Counted from the stretch's first letter, positions 1 through 8,726 are shown. The stretch: 64,000 nucleotides of DNA from an uncultured Flavobacteriaceae bacterium (GCA_947500435.1 CANMRV010000004.1:558001-622000), one strand, 5' to 3'. Notes: a model not told the origin generated them from the sequence alone. Numbers and translations are program-made.

Positions 1-1307
1 TTTTGTATTTCATCCGCAGATAAAAATAACTTGGGGTATGCTACAAACTTATTTTTTGGGAGTATCGGATCTAATAACATCAGCCTATTAGATATCGAAA
101 GAGGTATTTCATTATCTGGTATTAGAGGTTGATATATGGGGTCGGAATAGATCCAACTTGTGTACCATTTTCGCCTTCCTATTTTTCTATTAGACTTAGC
201 GAAACGTGTAATTAGATTACTTTCTAATTTTCCGTAGGCATCTATTACAGCGGAATACTTTGTTTTTTTCAAGGATTTTAAAAAAGCGTAGAAAACCTTT
301 TTACTCTCACGGAATTCTTTTTTGAAAACGATGACCTCATCAATAAACGGATTACCATCAAGCACCGGAAGTGTATTTTCATTAGCGACCATGTGAACTT
401 CCGCACTTGGAAAATGATGTTTTAGGCTTTCGCATATAATGGTACTTGCCAAAACATCACCAATCATTTTTTGTTGAATAACTAAAAACCGTATTTCGGG
501 TTTGTTCGGATCTTGAAGATTTGTACTAGAAAGATTTGGATTAAATGGATTCTTCAGACGCCTAAGTTCTTTGTATCTAGAATAGACACTTAAAGCATTT
601 AAATAGCTAATGATTATTCCTTTTTTTCCGTCCAAAAAGCCAAAGCGTAAAATGTAGTGGTTGAAAAACTTATACGAAGGCCTCAAAACAAAATGATATA
701 AGTTTGGAGTATAATTTTTGTCAAGTTTTTCTTGAGCCTTCATCTTCCCATACTTTATCATTTTACTCTTATAATCATGGTAATCTTTATACGAGTAGTG
801 AATAAGCTTATTTTTCAGAATGCCAATCTTGCCATCAACGACCAAGGTTTCATGAACTACACGTTCCGTTGTAAAGTGTACCTTGCTTTTTCTGAAAAGA
901 CGAAAGTTTTTATCACTTTGCCATCCGCTAAAATGAAGTACTTCTTTTTGAAACATAAAAGTGCGGTAGAAATAATAAGCAGCATCTGGGTTCGGCGAGT
1001 TTATGGTAGTTAAAACCTCATCTCTCAGCGCATCGGTAAGTCGTTCATCAGCATCCATAAACAAGACCCAATCATTTGTTGCTTGGCTCATTGTAAATGA
1101 CTTTTGATCTGTATAATCTTTGAAAGGACGCTGAATAAACTTAACTTGAGGATAACTCTTTATTCTTTCTGCGGTACCATCGGTACTGAAAGAATCAACG
1201 ATAATTATTTCATCGGCAAAAGATACATTTTCAATAACCTCATCAATGTTGGTAATTTCATTGAATGTGATAAATAATGCAGATATTTTGTTTGTGAGAT
1301 TATCCAA
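1..1307 (-). CDS. Glycosyltransferase GT2-GT9 fusion (partial, C-terminus outside window)
   Basis: About 435 codons are visible; the frame stays open through the left edge, so the C-terminus is missing. I chose a TTG start at 1307 because the GT2 fold begins at once after it and no ATG fits. Residues 7 to about 250 form a family 2 glycosyltransferase of the LPS-core WaaE/KdtX type, with VDSFSTDGT near 38-45 and the metal-binding DADE at 85-88. From about residue 270 a family 9 (ADP-heptose:LPS heptosyltransferase) N-terminal domain starts, with the IGDV motif near 282-285. I checked the junction codon by codon and saw no stop. It likely acts at the inner membrane on lipid A core or another glycolipid. 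The separate gene downstream in the window (1626-2432) is a paralogue of the GT2 half. Substrate is unknown. Confidence 0.8.
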   Translation of the reverse strand, partial: MDNLTNKISALFITFNEITNIDEVIENVSFADEIIIVDSFSTDGTAERIKSYPQVKFIQRPFKDYTDQKSFTMSQATNDWVLFMDADERLTDALRDEVLTTINSPNPDAAYYFYRTFMFQKEVLHFSGWQSDKNFRLFRKSKVHFTTERVVHETLVVDGKIGILKNKLIHYSYKDYHDYKSKMIKYGKMKAQEKLDKNYTPNLYHFVLRPSYKFFNHYILRFGFLDGKKGIIISYLNALSVYSRYKELRRLKNPFNPNLSSTNLQDPNKPEIRFLVIQQKMIGDVLASTIICESLKHHFPSAEVHMVANENTLPVLDGNPFIDEVIVFKKEFRESKKVFYAFLKSLKKTKYSAVIDAYGKLESNLITRFAKSNRKIGRRKWYTSWIYSDPIYQPLIPDNEIPLSISNRLMLLDPILPKNKFVAYPKLFLSADEIQ

Positions 1308-1384
1308 TATTTAGGCTGATGAACAGTTAAATCTGTGGACAAATTTAGATATAAAAGGAGTTTTTAAAGCGTAATTTCTAAATA

Positions 1385-1507
1385 TTTACTCGATAATCGA
1401 GACCCTCCTGCCGGACGGGCAGGTTTAAAATGCTCCGGGGCTTGCCTCTACACTATACAGTCTTTTCTTTTTGAATGCCTCGTGGGCTTGCTCCGAGGTT
1501 GTTTACT
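1385..1507 (+). repeat. Dispersed intergenic repeat, copy A
   Basis: The gene-free stretch 1308-1625 contains an element that starts with the palindrome ACTCGATAATCGAGA, continues with a GC-rich hairpin (CCTGCCGGACGGGCAGG), then TTTAAAATGCTCC, and ends in ATGCCTCG, GGGCTTGC and CGAGGTT. The same order of blocks is found inverted at 3461-3580 and, without the GC-rich hairpin, at 55836-55938. All three lie between genes. The rest of the stretch (1508-1625) has no clear gene; an open frame at 1506-1601 may be a relic. Confidence 0.75.
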
Positions 1508-1625
1508 CTCCCGTAAAGAAATTGTAGCGCAAAATATCACCGAGCTGGCTACTATTCGAAATTGTGCCCGAAGTAATTTCTGGAATTTAGTAAGATGTTA
1601 GATAGATAAGGTAAACTAGAATAGT

Positions 1626-2432
1626 CTAGTTTCCAGGCTGTTGAACAGTTTCTAAGCTTGGTGCTCTTTGTTCTTGTTCCAACTTTCTAAGTTCAAGATA
1701 TCTTTCCCAATCGCCAAGAGCATTGAGATAACATACCTTAATACCTTTAATGCCATCCAAAATACCTAGACGAAAGATATAATTATATATAAAGGTAAAA
1801 GTTGGTTTTCCCAATAACATTCCAATGTTGAAACTTTTGCCTTTCTGAGCTGCTTCCTTAGCTTTTAATCTTCCGTACAAGAGCATTTTGCGTTTGTAGT
1901 CGCTATAGTCTCTGTAGCAGTAGTGTGTCAATTTTTCTTTTAAAGTTGCGGAAGTGCCATTGACCTCTAAAGTTTCATGAACAATTCGTCTTTCGGTAAA
2001 CTTAACTTTACTCTTTCTAAAAAGGCGATAATTCTTATCTGTTTGCCATCCGCTGAATCGCAATCTTCTTTCCTGAAACATGAATTTTCTTCTGAACCAG
2101 TAGGCAACGTGTTGCTTTGTTCCGTTAACAGTTTCAATAATTTCTCTTTGTAACTCAGTAGTAACCACTTCATCGGCATCAACAAAAATAACCCAGTCGT
2201 TGGAGGCTTGCTCTAAGGTAAAAGCTTTCTGTGCTGTATAATTTTTGAATGGATGTTGTATTACCCTAACCTTAGGGTGTGCAGACAAATACTCATAAGT
2301 TCCGTCGTTACTATATGAATCTACGACAATAATTTCATCCGCAAATTCTACCGATTTCAGACAGTTTTCGATGAATCCAATCTCGTTGTAAGTGATTACA
2401 AGTGCTGTTATTTTTGTGCTTTGAAGCCCCAT
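1626..2432 (-). CDS. Glycosyltransferase family 2, LPS-core WaaE/KdtX type
   Basis: The 268-residue protein has the GT2 nucleotide-sugar fold at its N-terminus: ITYNEIGF at 13-20, VDSYSNDGT at 37-45 and the metal-binding DADE at 85-88. There is no signal peptide, so it acts at the cytoplasmic face of the inner membrane, probably adding a sugar to lipid A core or another envelope glycan. It is clearly paralogous along its whole length to the first 250 residues of the fusion protein starting at 1307; both share VHETL, FSGWQ.DKN.RLFRKSKV and a C-terminal LNAL....RY.ELR segment. The stop lies about 120 nt beyond repeat copy A. The ATG start at 2432 is the first in frame. Acceptor and donor cannot be told from sequence. 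Confidence 0.85.
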   Translation of the reverse strand: MGLQSTKITALVITYNEIGFIENCLKSVEFADEIIVVDSYSNDGTYEYLSAHPKVRVIQHPFKNYTAQKAFTLEQASNDWVIFVDADEVVTTELQREIIETVNGTKQHVAYWFRRKFMFQERRLRFSGWQTDKNYRLFRKSKVKFTERRIVHETLEVNGTSATLKEKLTHYCYRDYSDYKRKMLLYGRLKAKEAAQKGKSFNIGMLLGKPTFTFIYNYIFRLGILDGIKGIKVCYLNALGDWERYLELRKLEQEQRAPSLETVQQPGN

Positions 2433-2530
2433 AGCTATGATTACGTAGGTTATTCATATTGGAGTGGTCTGGTATAAGAACTTCAAAAAACCGAAAATAG
2501 TATACTTTCTTCTATAAAATTCTTACAAAA

Positions 2531-3346
2531 TTACACAGCGACGTTGTGTTCTCTAAGAGCATCGTTTAAGGAAGTCTTCTTATCGGTACTTTCTTTTCGA
2601 GTGCCAATAATTAAAGCACAGGGGACTTGATAATCTCCTGCAGGGAATTTCTTTGTGTAACTCCCTGGTATAACAACTGAGCGGGAGGGAACCCTACCTT
2701 TTGTTTCAACTGGCTTAGTACCAGTAACATCTATTATTTTTGTAGAAGCTGTAAGTACAACGTTAGCGCCCAAAACCGCTTCTTTTTCTACACGAACACC
2801 TTCAACTACAATACATCTTGAACCAATAAATGCATTGTCCTCAATGATTACCGGAGCGGCTTGCAAGGGTTCAAGAACGCCTCCAATTCCTACACCACCA
2901 CTCAAATGCACATTTTTACCTATTTGAGCACAACTACCTACTGTGGCCCAAGTGTCGACCATTGTGCCTTCATCAACATAAGCACCTAAGTTCACATAAC
3001 TAGGCATTAAAATAGTTCCTTTTGAAATATATGAACCATGTCTTGCCACTGCATGAGGAACAACACGTATTCCTTTTTCAGCATAGCCTCTTTTAAGTGG
3101 AATTTTATCATGGTATTCGAAAATACCTACTTCTAAAGTTTTCATTTGTTGAATAGGAAAGTATAAAACAACACCCTTCTTTACCCATTCATTGATTTGC
3201 CAACCATCAGTTGTAGGTTCGGCGCAACGGAGTTTTCCACTGTCCAACAAATTAATTACTTCGCGAATGGCTTCTTGGGTTGCATTCTCTTTCAGTAATT
3301 CACGGTTTTCCCAAGCTTCTTCTATGGTGTTTCTTAAATCGGTCAT
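2531..3346 (-). CDS. dapD: 2,3,4,5-tetrahydropyridine-2,6-dicarboxylate N-succinyltransferase
   Basis: DapD transfers a succinyl group from succinyl-CoA to tetrahydrodipicolinate in the succinylase branch of lysine and meso-diaminopimelate synthesis, in the cytoplasm. The 271-residue length fits the family. The N-terminal third is helical (LRNTIEEAWENRE), and residues about 105-200 show the hexapeptide left-handed beta-helix pattern (GTILMPSYVNLGAYVDEG, VGIGGVLEP, IIEDNAFIGSRC). The C-terminal segment VPSRSVVIPGSYTK is characteristic. It stands alone on the minus strand, with a good -7 box at 3366-3373 giving a short leader. Neighbouring glycosyltransferase 1626-2432 is about 98 nt downstream and may or may not be cotranscribed. 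Confidence 0.96.
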   Translation of the reverse strand: MTDLRNTIEEAWENRELLKENATQEAIREVINLLDSGKLRCAEPTTDGWQINEWVKKGVVLYFPIQQMKTLEVGIFEYHDKIPLKRGYAEKGIRVVPHAVARHGSYISKGTILMPSYVNLGAYVDEGTMVDTWATVGSCAQIGKNVHLSGGVGIGGVLEPLQAAPVIIEDNAFIGSRCIVVEGVRVEKEAVLGANVVLTASTKIIDVTGTKPVETKGRVPSRSVVIPGSYTKKFPAGDYQVPCALIIGTRKESTDKKTSLNDALREHNVAV

Positions 3347-3365
3347 ATGCTTCTTAAAATTTCAA

Positions 3366-3373
3366 CAAATATA
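3366..3373 (-). promoter_or_regulatory. Putative dapD promoter -7 box
   Basis: On the minus strand the sequence reads TATATTTG, a perfect match to the Bacteroidetes TAnnTTTG -7 element, placed about 20 nt before the dapD ATG. A TTG lies about 24 nt upstream, slightly far for the usual -33 element. The call rests on motif and position only. Confidence 0.4.
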
Positions 3374-3460
3374 AGTAGTCGCTTATAAATGGTTCCTCAA
3401 TTTTATAGGTATAACAAATTGAATACGTCTTGAGTGATTTTTTCGATACTTATGATAGTG

Positions 3461-3580
3461 AATAACCGCAGTACAAGCCCATAAGGCATTCGCAAGGGAA
3501 CGACTTAAAAAGATTAAGGCAAGGCTATTAGCATTTTAAACCTGCCCGTCCGGCAGGCGGGTCTCGATTATCGAGTAAAA
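3461..3580 (-). repeat. Dispersed intergenic repeat, copy B (inverted)
   Basis: Read on the minus strand this contains ACTCGATAATCGAGA, the CCTGCCGGACGGGCAGG hairpin, TTTAAAATGC and a degenerate form of the distal block (GAATGCC..ATGGGCTTG). It is the reverse-complement relative of the element at 1385-1507. It sits between the divergent dapD and ruvX genes and ends about 35 nt before the ruvX -7 box. Confidence 0.7.
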
Positions 3581-3616
3581 CAATAGTCAATTTTATACTT
3601 ATAACAAATTATCCAT

Positions 3617-3624
3617 TATTTTTG
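3617..3624 (+). promoter_or_regulatory. Putative ruvX-def promoter -7 box
   Basis: TATTTTTG matches the TAnnTTTG -7 consensus and lies 13 nt before the TTG start at 3638, which would leave a very short leader. No convincing TTG is seen at -33. Motif and position only. Confidence 0.35.
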
Positions 3625-3637
3625 CCAAAAAAGTAAA

Positions 3638-4048
3638 TTGGGAAGAATCATTGCCTTAGATTATGGTAAAAAGAGAACAGGAATTGCTGTAACAGATGAG
3701 TTGCAGTTAATTGCCTCAGGACTCACTACGATTGCATCTCATGAATTGCTTGATTTTTTGCAAAACTATATATCTGAGGAGAAGGTTGTGAAGTTTGTGG
3801 TGGGTGAACCTAGACAGATGAACAACACTCCGTCGGAATCCGAAATTTTTATTGCTCCCTTTTTAAGTCGTTTGAAAAAAGCATTTCCAGAAGTACCAGT
3901 TGTAAGGGAAGATGAACGTTTTACCTCAAAAATGGCACTTCGTACGATGATTGATAGCGGCCTAAAGAAAAAACAACGAAGAGATAAGGCATTGGTGGAT
4001 GAAATCAGTGCGACCATCATCCTTCAAGCCTATTTAAACAGAAATTAA
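3638..4048 (+). CDS. ruvX: Putative pre-16S rRNA nuclease / Holliday junction resolvase-like protein YqgF (RuvX)
   Basis: The 136-residue protein is a typical full-length YqgF/RuvX RNase H-fold protein. It processes the 5' end of 16S rRNA precursor in E. coli and was earlier proposed as a Holliday junction resolvase. Visible hallmarks are ALDYGKKRTGIAVTD at 6-20 with the catalytic Asp8, VVGEPRQMN at 54-62, EDERFTS at 91-97 and VDEISATIIL at 120-129 with a catalytic Asp. I use the TTG start at 3638 because it places the family N-terminus (MGRIIALDYG) correctly and no ATG is available. Its TAA is followed directly by the ATG of def, so the two are surely cotranscribed. Confidence 0.93.
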   Translation: MGRIIALDYGKKRTGIAVTDELQLIASGLTTIASHELLDFLQNYISEEKVVKFVVGEPRQMNNTPSESEIFIAPFLSRLKKAFPEVPVVREDERFTSKMALRTMIDSGLKKKQRRDKALVDEISATIILQAYLNRN

Positions 4049-4639
4049 ATGATACTACCCATAATTGCATATGGTGATCCGGTTTTACGAAAGGTCGGAA
4101 CTGATATTGACAAAGATTATCCGAAGTTAAATGAACTGATTGATAATATGTGGGAAACCATGTATGGGGCTAGTGGAGTCGGATTAGCCGCGCCGCAAAT
4201 CGGGCTTCCAATTCGATTGTTTTTTGTTGATGCCACTCCTTTTGCTGAGGATGAAGAGCTTTCAGAGACCGAACGGAAAAAACTTGATGGATTTAAAAAA
4301 GTCTTTATCAATGCCTATATTGATGAAGAAGTAGGGGAAGAGTGGACTTTTAATGAAGGTTGTTTGAGTATACCGGATGTGCGCGAAGATGTGAAGCGAA
4401 AGGATACTGTTACACTGACGTATATGGATGAAAATTTCAAGTCACATACGGAAACATACGACGGTTTATTGGCGAGAATTATACAACATGAATACGATCA
4501 TATTGAAGGAATTCTTTTTACAGACAAACTTTCTGGTTTGAAAAAACGCTTGTTAAAAGGTAGGCTAGCAAATATTTCAAAAGGAAAGATTAATGTAGAT
4601 TACCGTATGCGTTTTCCTAATATCAAAAAAGCACGTTAA
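4049..4639 (+). CDS. def: Peptide deformylase
   Basis: Peptide deformylase removes the formyl group from the N-terminal methionine of nascent proteins, using a bound metal ion. All three family motifs are intact: GVGLAAPQIG at 43-52, EGCLSIP at 103-109 with the metal-ligand Cys, and HEYDH at 147-151 with two metal-ligand His and the catalytic Glu. The length of 196 residues fits Bacteroidetes deformylases, which carry a short acidic insert (here DEELSETERKK near 68-78). It starts on the base after the ruvX stop. A DUF5606 gene follows 69 nt later on the same strand, an arrangement commonly kept in this group. Confidence 0.97.
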   Translation: MILPIIAYGDPVLRKVGTDIDKDYPKLNELIDNMWETMYGASGVGLAAPQIGLPIRLFFVDATPFAEDEELSETERKKLDGFKKVFINAYIDEEVGEEWTFNEGCLSIPDVREDVKRKDTVTLTYMDENFKSHTETYDGLLARIIQHEYDHIEGILFTDKLSGLKKRLLKGRLANISKGKINVDYRMRFPNIKKAR

Positions 4640-4708
4640 AAAGCCGTTTCAATCAAAGTAAATGTTTCATATTTGCGCTTTGAATTTTTAGAGTAACACA
4701 GAAAGTAA

Positions 4709-5128
4709 ATGAGTTTAGAGAAAATATTATCTATAGGTGGAAAACCTGGTCTTTATAAATTGGTAACTCAAACCAGAACAGGCTTTGTAGCAGAGTCTTT
4801 GTTAGATGGAAAAAAAATTACAGTAGGAATACGAAGTAATGTTAGTGTTCTTGCTGAAATTGCGATATATACCTTGGATGAGGAACTTCCCCTACGGGAA
4901 GTGTTTCAAAAAATTCAGGTAAAAGAAAAGGGAGGTAAAACCTCCATCCCTCATAAGTCGGAAAAAATAAAATTGGAAGAGTATTTTTTCGAGGTGCTTC
5001 CCAATTATGATGAAGATCGTGTCTATACCAGTGATATTAAAAAAGTCATTCAATGGTATAATCTACTTCAAGAAAACGGAATTACCGATTTTTCAGAAGA
5101 CGATGAAGATTCATCAGAAGAAGAATAA
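4709..5128 (+). CDS. DUF5606 domain-containing protein
   Basis: This 139-residue cytoplasmic protein has the N-terminus MSLEKILSIGGKPGLYKL, which marks DUF5606, a family of unknown function kept in Bacteroidetes. It begins with a small beta-rich domain (residues 1-55, FVAESLLDGKKITVGIRSN), then a basic linker (KEKGGKTS), a helical segment (YTSDIKKVIQWYNLLQENG) and an acidic tail of Asp, Glu and Ser (EDDEDSSEEE). It follows ruvX-def on the same strand and is closed by a strong terminator at 5151-5179, so it is probably the last gene of that operon. No enzyme motif is visible. Confidence 0.85.
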   Translation: MSLEKILSIGGKPGLYKLVTQTRTGFVAESLLDGKKITVGIRSNVSVLAEIAIYTLDEELPLREVFQKIQVKEKGGKTSIPHKSEKIKLEEYFFEVLPNYDEDRVYTSDIKKVIQWYNLLQENGITDFSEDDEDSSEEE

Positions 5129-5150
5129 AACTTCAACAAAAAAACAGCAA

Positions 5151-5179
5151 AGCCCCAGCCATCAGTTGGGGCTTTTTTT
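5151..5179 (+). terminator. Rho-independent terminator after DUF5606 gene
   Basis: AGCCCCA at 5151-5157 pairs with TGGGGCT at 5167-5173 across a 9-nt loop and is followed by a run of T residues. It ends the ruvX-def-DUF5606 transcript. Confidence 0.9.
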
Positions 5180-5229
5180 ATGCTAACTATTGTTTATATT
5201 TAGAGAACTCAATCATAAACCAAAAATTG

Positions 5230-8200
5230 ATGCATAATTCAACCTTACGCAGCTGGGCACTGTGCTTAGCCCTTCTATCTTTTTTTTCCGCTACAGCACA
5301 ACAAGTAAAAGACTCAACTAAAAAAGCTACCAAAGAACTTCCCTTAGAACCTGAACGAAAAATTTCATTTACTACAGATAATGGCACATGGATTTCCTTG
5401 GATGTGAGTCCTGATGGAAAAACCATCGTTTTCGACCTAATGGGAGATATTTATTCCATACCTATTACTGGTGGAAAGGCTACTCAGATTACAAAAGGTA
5501 TGCAGTATGATGTACATCCGAGGTATAGTCCTGATGGGAAATCATTGGTTTTTATATCGGATAAAAGTGGTTCAGATAACATCTGGACGATGGATTTATC
5601 CACCAAAGAAGACCAGCAAATTACGAAAGAAAAAAAGCACAATTTCTTTTCAGCCGAGTGGACTCCTGATGGAGACTATATAGTTGGCGTGAAAGGCAGA
5701 CGAAATATCAAGCCACACATTTATCATAAAGATGGCGGCTCAGGAAGTCAACTGGTTAGTAAGCCCGAGAACATAAAACTAATTGACCCTGCCTTTAGTG
5801 CTGATGGTAAGCTGCTGTATTTTTCGCAACGAAGAGGTGCTTGGAACTATAATGCACGATTACCGCAATATCAAATCTCTACCTATGATATGGAGGATGC
5901 TGATATAAATACCATTACCTCCAAATATGGTTCAGCCTTTACGCCAACATTGTCCCCAAACGGCCAATGGCTAGTATACGGTTCTCGTTTTGAAACTGAG
6001 ACTGGTTTGGTATTACGAAATCTAAAATCGGGCGATGAACGCTGGTTGGCGTACCCAGTTCAACGTGATGAGCAGGAATCTATTGCCCCTTTAGGAGTGC
6101 TTCCGGCCATGTCTTTTACTCCAGATAGCAATAATCTCGTAGCTTCCTATGGAGGAAAAATCTATTCAATTTCTTTGGATGGAAATGTAGCAACAGAGAT
6201 TCCGTTTTCTGTAGATGTGAATTTAGACATGGGTCCTTTACTATCCTTTAAATATCCTATTAAAGATGTTGAGGAAGCCCTTGCCACGCAAATTCGAGAT
6301 GCAAAACCTTCACCCGATGGGAGCAAATTGGCTTTTACCGCACTAAACAGATTATATGTAATGGATTTCCCGAATGGAACTCCGAAACGTTTGACCAAAA
6401 ACGAATTTATAGAAGCACAACCCGATTGGTCTCCTGATGGAAAACATTTGGTGTTTACCACCTGGAAAGAAGGTGGAGGACATCTCTACAAAGTAAACGT
6501 TGATGGGAGAACTAAGATAACACAGTTGACCCAGCAGCCTGGCTTGTATCAATATCCTGAATGGTCATACAAATCCAAAAGGATTGCTTTTCACCGTGGA
6601 TCAACACAATCGTTTCAAGATTTATTGGGAATATACAGCACGCAAATGTTCGAAGATTTGATGTGGGTTTCTTCGGAAGGCGGAGCCATTAATCTGATTG
6701 ATAAATCAAAACAACGTTTCTATCCGCATTTTACAAAAGCCGATGACCGTGTGTATTTGAGCAATAATAATGGTGAATTGCTTTCCATTCGTTGGGATGG
6801 TACTGATAAGAAAGTCCATTTGAAATTAAAAGGAATCGTTACCTACGGTTCTCAAGACAAGTTGGATGATCATTCATTGCTTCCGCAAGAAGTAGAAGCA
6901 GATGATAAAGACAAATCTTCCAAACCTGATTACATAAAGATTTCTCCAAATGGCAAATCCGCTATGGCAAAAATCAATAATGATGTTTATGTGGCTACAA
7001 TTCCAAGATATGGCAAGGTGCCGACTGTTTCAGTGGCTAAAGCTGATAAAGCAGCTTTTCCAGCTATGAAGCTAACCATTATTGGCGGCGAATTTGCCAA
7101 TTGGTCATCTGACAGTAAAAAGGTGCATTGGTCATTGGGATCAAGTCATTTTAGATATGATGTGGCTGCCGGAAAACAATTTGCAGATAGTCTTGCTGTA
7201 GCAAAGAAGAAGGAAAAGGAACTAAAAAAATCCGAAAAGAAAACTGATTCTACAAAAACGGATACCGGTAAGGAAGAGAAAAAGAAAGACCCAAGGTTTG
7301 AGGCGGATGAGTTTAAGATTGATGTGAAGTATAAAAAATACACTCCTAAGGGAAACTTGCTTTTAAAAGGTGGGCGCATACTTACCATGAAGGGCACTGA
7401 AGTTATTGAAAGCGGGGATGTACTCATTGAGAATAACAGGATTAAAGCTGTTGGACCTTCAGGAAGCATTCAAATCCCCAACGGGACAAAGGAAATCGAT
7501 GTTACCGGAAAAACTATTATGCCTGGTTATGTAGATACACATGCACATTTACGACCAGCTTGGGGCATTCATAAAAATCAGGTTTGGATGTATGCAGCGA
7601 ACTTGGCCTATGGAGTCACAACCACAAGAGATCCACAGACAGGAACAACTGATGTCTTATCCTATTCTGATATGGTCGAAGCCGGAATGGTCGATGGACC
7701 AAGAATTTACAGCACAGGTCCCGGACTTGGTTTTTGGGGCTACCAATTGGAAAGTTTAGATCAGGCCAAAGATGTGCTGAAACAGTACAGTAATTATTAT
7801 GATACTAAGACAATTAAGATGTACTTGGTAGGCAATCGTCAACAACGGCAATGGGTTATAGAAGCCTGTAAAGAATTGAAATTAATGCCAACTACCGAAG
7901 GTGGACTCGATTTCAAATTGAATATGACACAGTTGTTGGATGGCTATCCGGGTCATGAGCATTCGCTTCCGATTTATCCGATTTATGATGATGTAGTGAA
8001 AACCATTGCGGATTCGAAAATGGCAGTTACCCCTACCTTATTGGTTTCCTACGGAGGTCCTTGGGCGGAAAATTATTATTATTCCCGTGAAGATGTTTGG
8101 GGAGATCAAAAGCTGCAATATTTTACGCCGTACAAAGAATTGGCAAATAAAAGCAGGAGAAGACCAGGTTGGTTTATGGATGAAGAGCACGTCTTTAAGA

Positions 8201-8607
8201 AGCATGCAGTGTTTATGAAAGATTTGGTAGAAGCCGACGGATTGGCGGGAATAGGAAGCCACGGACAATTGCAAGGTCTTGGTTTCCATTGGGAATTATG
8301 GTCAGTAGCCAGTGCAGGAATGAATAATTATGACGCTCTAAAAGTAGCTACCATTAAAGGTGCAAGAGCAATAGGATTAGATGTGGATTTAGGAAGTATA
8401 GAAGCTGGAAAGCTAGCTGATATCGTTATTCTCGAAAAAAACCCACTAGATGATCTTCGGAATACAAATTCATTGACCCATGTTATCAAAAATGGAAAAG
8501 TGTTTGAGGCAAATACCTTAGATGAGGTTTGGCCAGAAGAAAAGAAAGCAGAAAAATTCAATTGGCAGACCAAAAAACCTGTTGGATTACCAGGGTTGAA
8601 AAAGTAG
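5230..8607 (+). CDS. Exported PD40/TolB-like beta-propeller fused to amidohydrolase
   Basis: A protein of about 1125 residues with a signal peptide (LCLALLSFFSATAQQ). Residues about 40-650 carry repeated PD40/TolB-like blades (SPDGKTIVFD, SPDGKSLVFISD, SPDGKHLVFTTW), forming a beta-propeller. A Lys/Glu-rich linker spans about 655-692. From about 710 an amidohydrolase domain begins (GNLLLKGGRI), with the metal-binding THAH near 773 after MPGYVD and a C-terminal IEAGKLADIVILEKNP. Such fusions are known in Bacteroidetes and are thought to act on imides or peptides outside the cytoplasm; the substrate is unknown. A TTG just before the ATG at 5230 is an alternative start. It stands alone between a terminator and a gene-free 200 nt. 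Confidence 0.88.
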   Translation: MHNSTLRSWALCLALLSFFSATAQQVKDSTKKATKELPLEPERKISFTTDNGTWISLDVSPDGKTIVFDLMGDIYSIPITGGKATQITKGMQYDVHPRYSPDGKSLVFISDKSGSDNIWTMDLSTKEDQQITKEKKHNFFSAEWTPDGDYIVGVKGRRNIKPHIYHKDGGSGSQLVSKPENIKLIDPAFSADGKLLYFSQRRGAWNYNARLPQYQISTYDMEDADINTITSKYGSAFTPTLSPNGQWLVYGSRFETETGLVLRNLKSGDERWLAYPVQRDEQESIAPLGVLPAMSFTPDSNNLVASYGGKIYSISLDGNVATEIPFSVDVNLDMGPLLSFKYPIKDVEEALATQIRDAKPSPDGSKLAFTALNRLYVMDFPNGTPKRLTKNEFIEAQPDWSPDGKHLVFTTWKEGGGHLYKVNVDGRTKITQLTQQPGLYQYPEWSYKSKRIAFHRGSTQSFQDLLGIYSTQMFEDLMWVSSEGGAINLIDKSKQRFYPHFTKADDRVYLSNNNGELLSIRWDGTDKKVHLKLKGIVTYGSQDKLDDHSLLPQEVEADDKDKSSKPDYIKISPNGKSAMAKINNDVYVATIPRYGKVPTVSVAKADKAAFPAMKLTIIGGEFANWSSDSKKVHWSLGSSHFRYDVAAGKQFADSLAVAKKKEKELKKSEKKTDSTKTDTGKEEKKKDPRFEADEFKIDVKYKKYTPKGNLLLKGGRILTMKGTEVIESGDVLIENNRIKAVGPSGSIQIPNGTKEIDVTGKTIMPGYVDTHAHLRPAWGIHKNQVWMYAANLAYGVTTTRDPQTGTTDVLSYSDMVEAGMVDGPRIYSTGPGLGFWGYQLESLDQAKDVLKQYSNYYDTKTIKMYLVGNRQQRQWVIEACKELKLMPTTEGGLDFKLNMTQLLDGYPGHEHSLPIYPIYDDVVKTIADSKMAVTPTLLVSYGGPWAENYYYSREDVWGDQKLQYFTPYKELANKSRRRPGWFMDEEHVFKKHAVFMKDLVEADGLAGIGSHGQLQGLGFHWELWSVASAGMNNYDALKVATIKGARAIGLDVDLGSIEAGKLADIVILEKNPLDDLRNTNSLTHVIKNGKVFEANTLDEVWPEEKKAEKFNWQTKKPVGLPGLKK

Positions 8608-8726
8608 TAAAACCAAACCAAAGTCATTTAGGGACCGAAGTAATCTGTTGCACATTTTATGGTGTAAATAGAGTGCTTCATTGTATTATCTAACTGGTGA
8701 AACAGGAGTGCCATAATCATAGTTTT

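Noticed and set aside
732..1013. A 93-codon plus-strand frame at the left end
   Set aside because: It is antisense to the GT2 part of the partial fusion glycosyltransferase, which has intact motifs.
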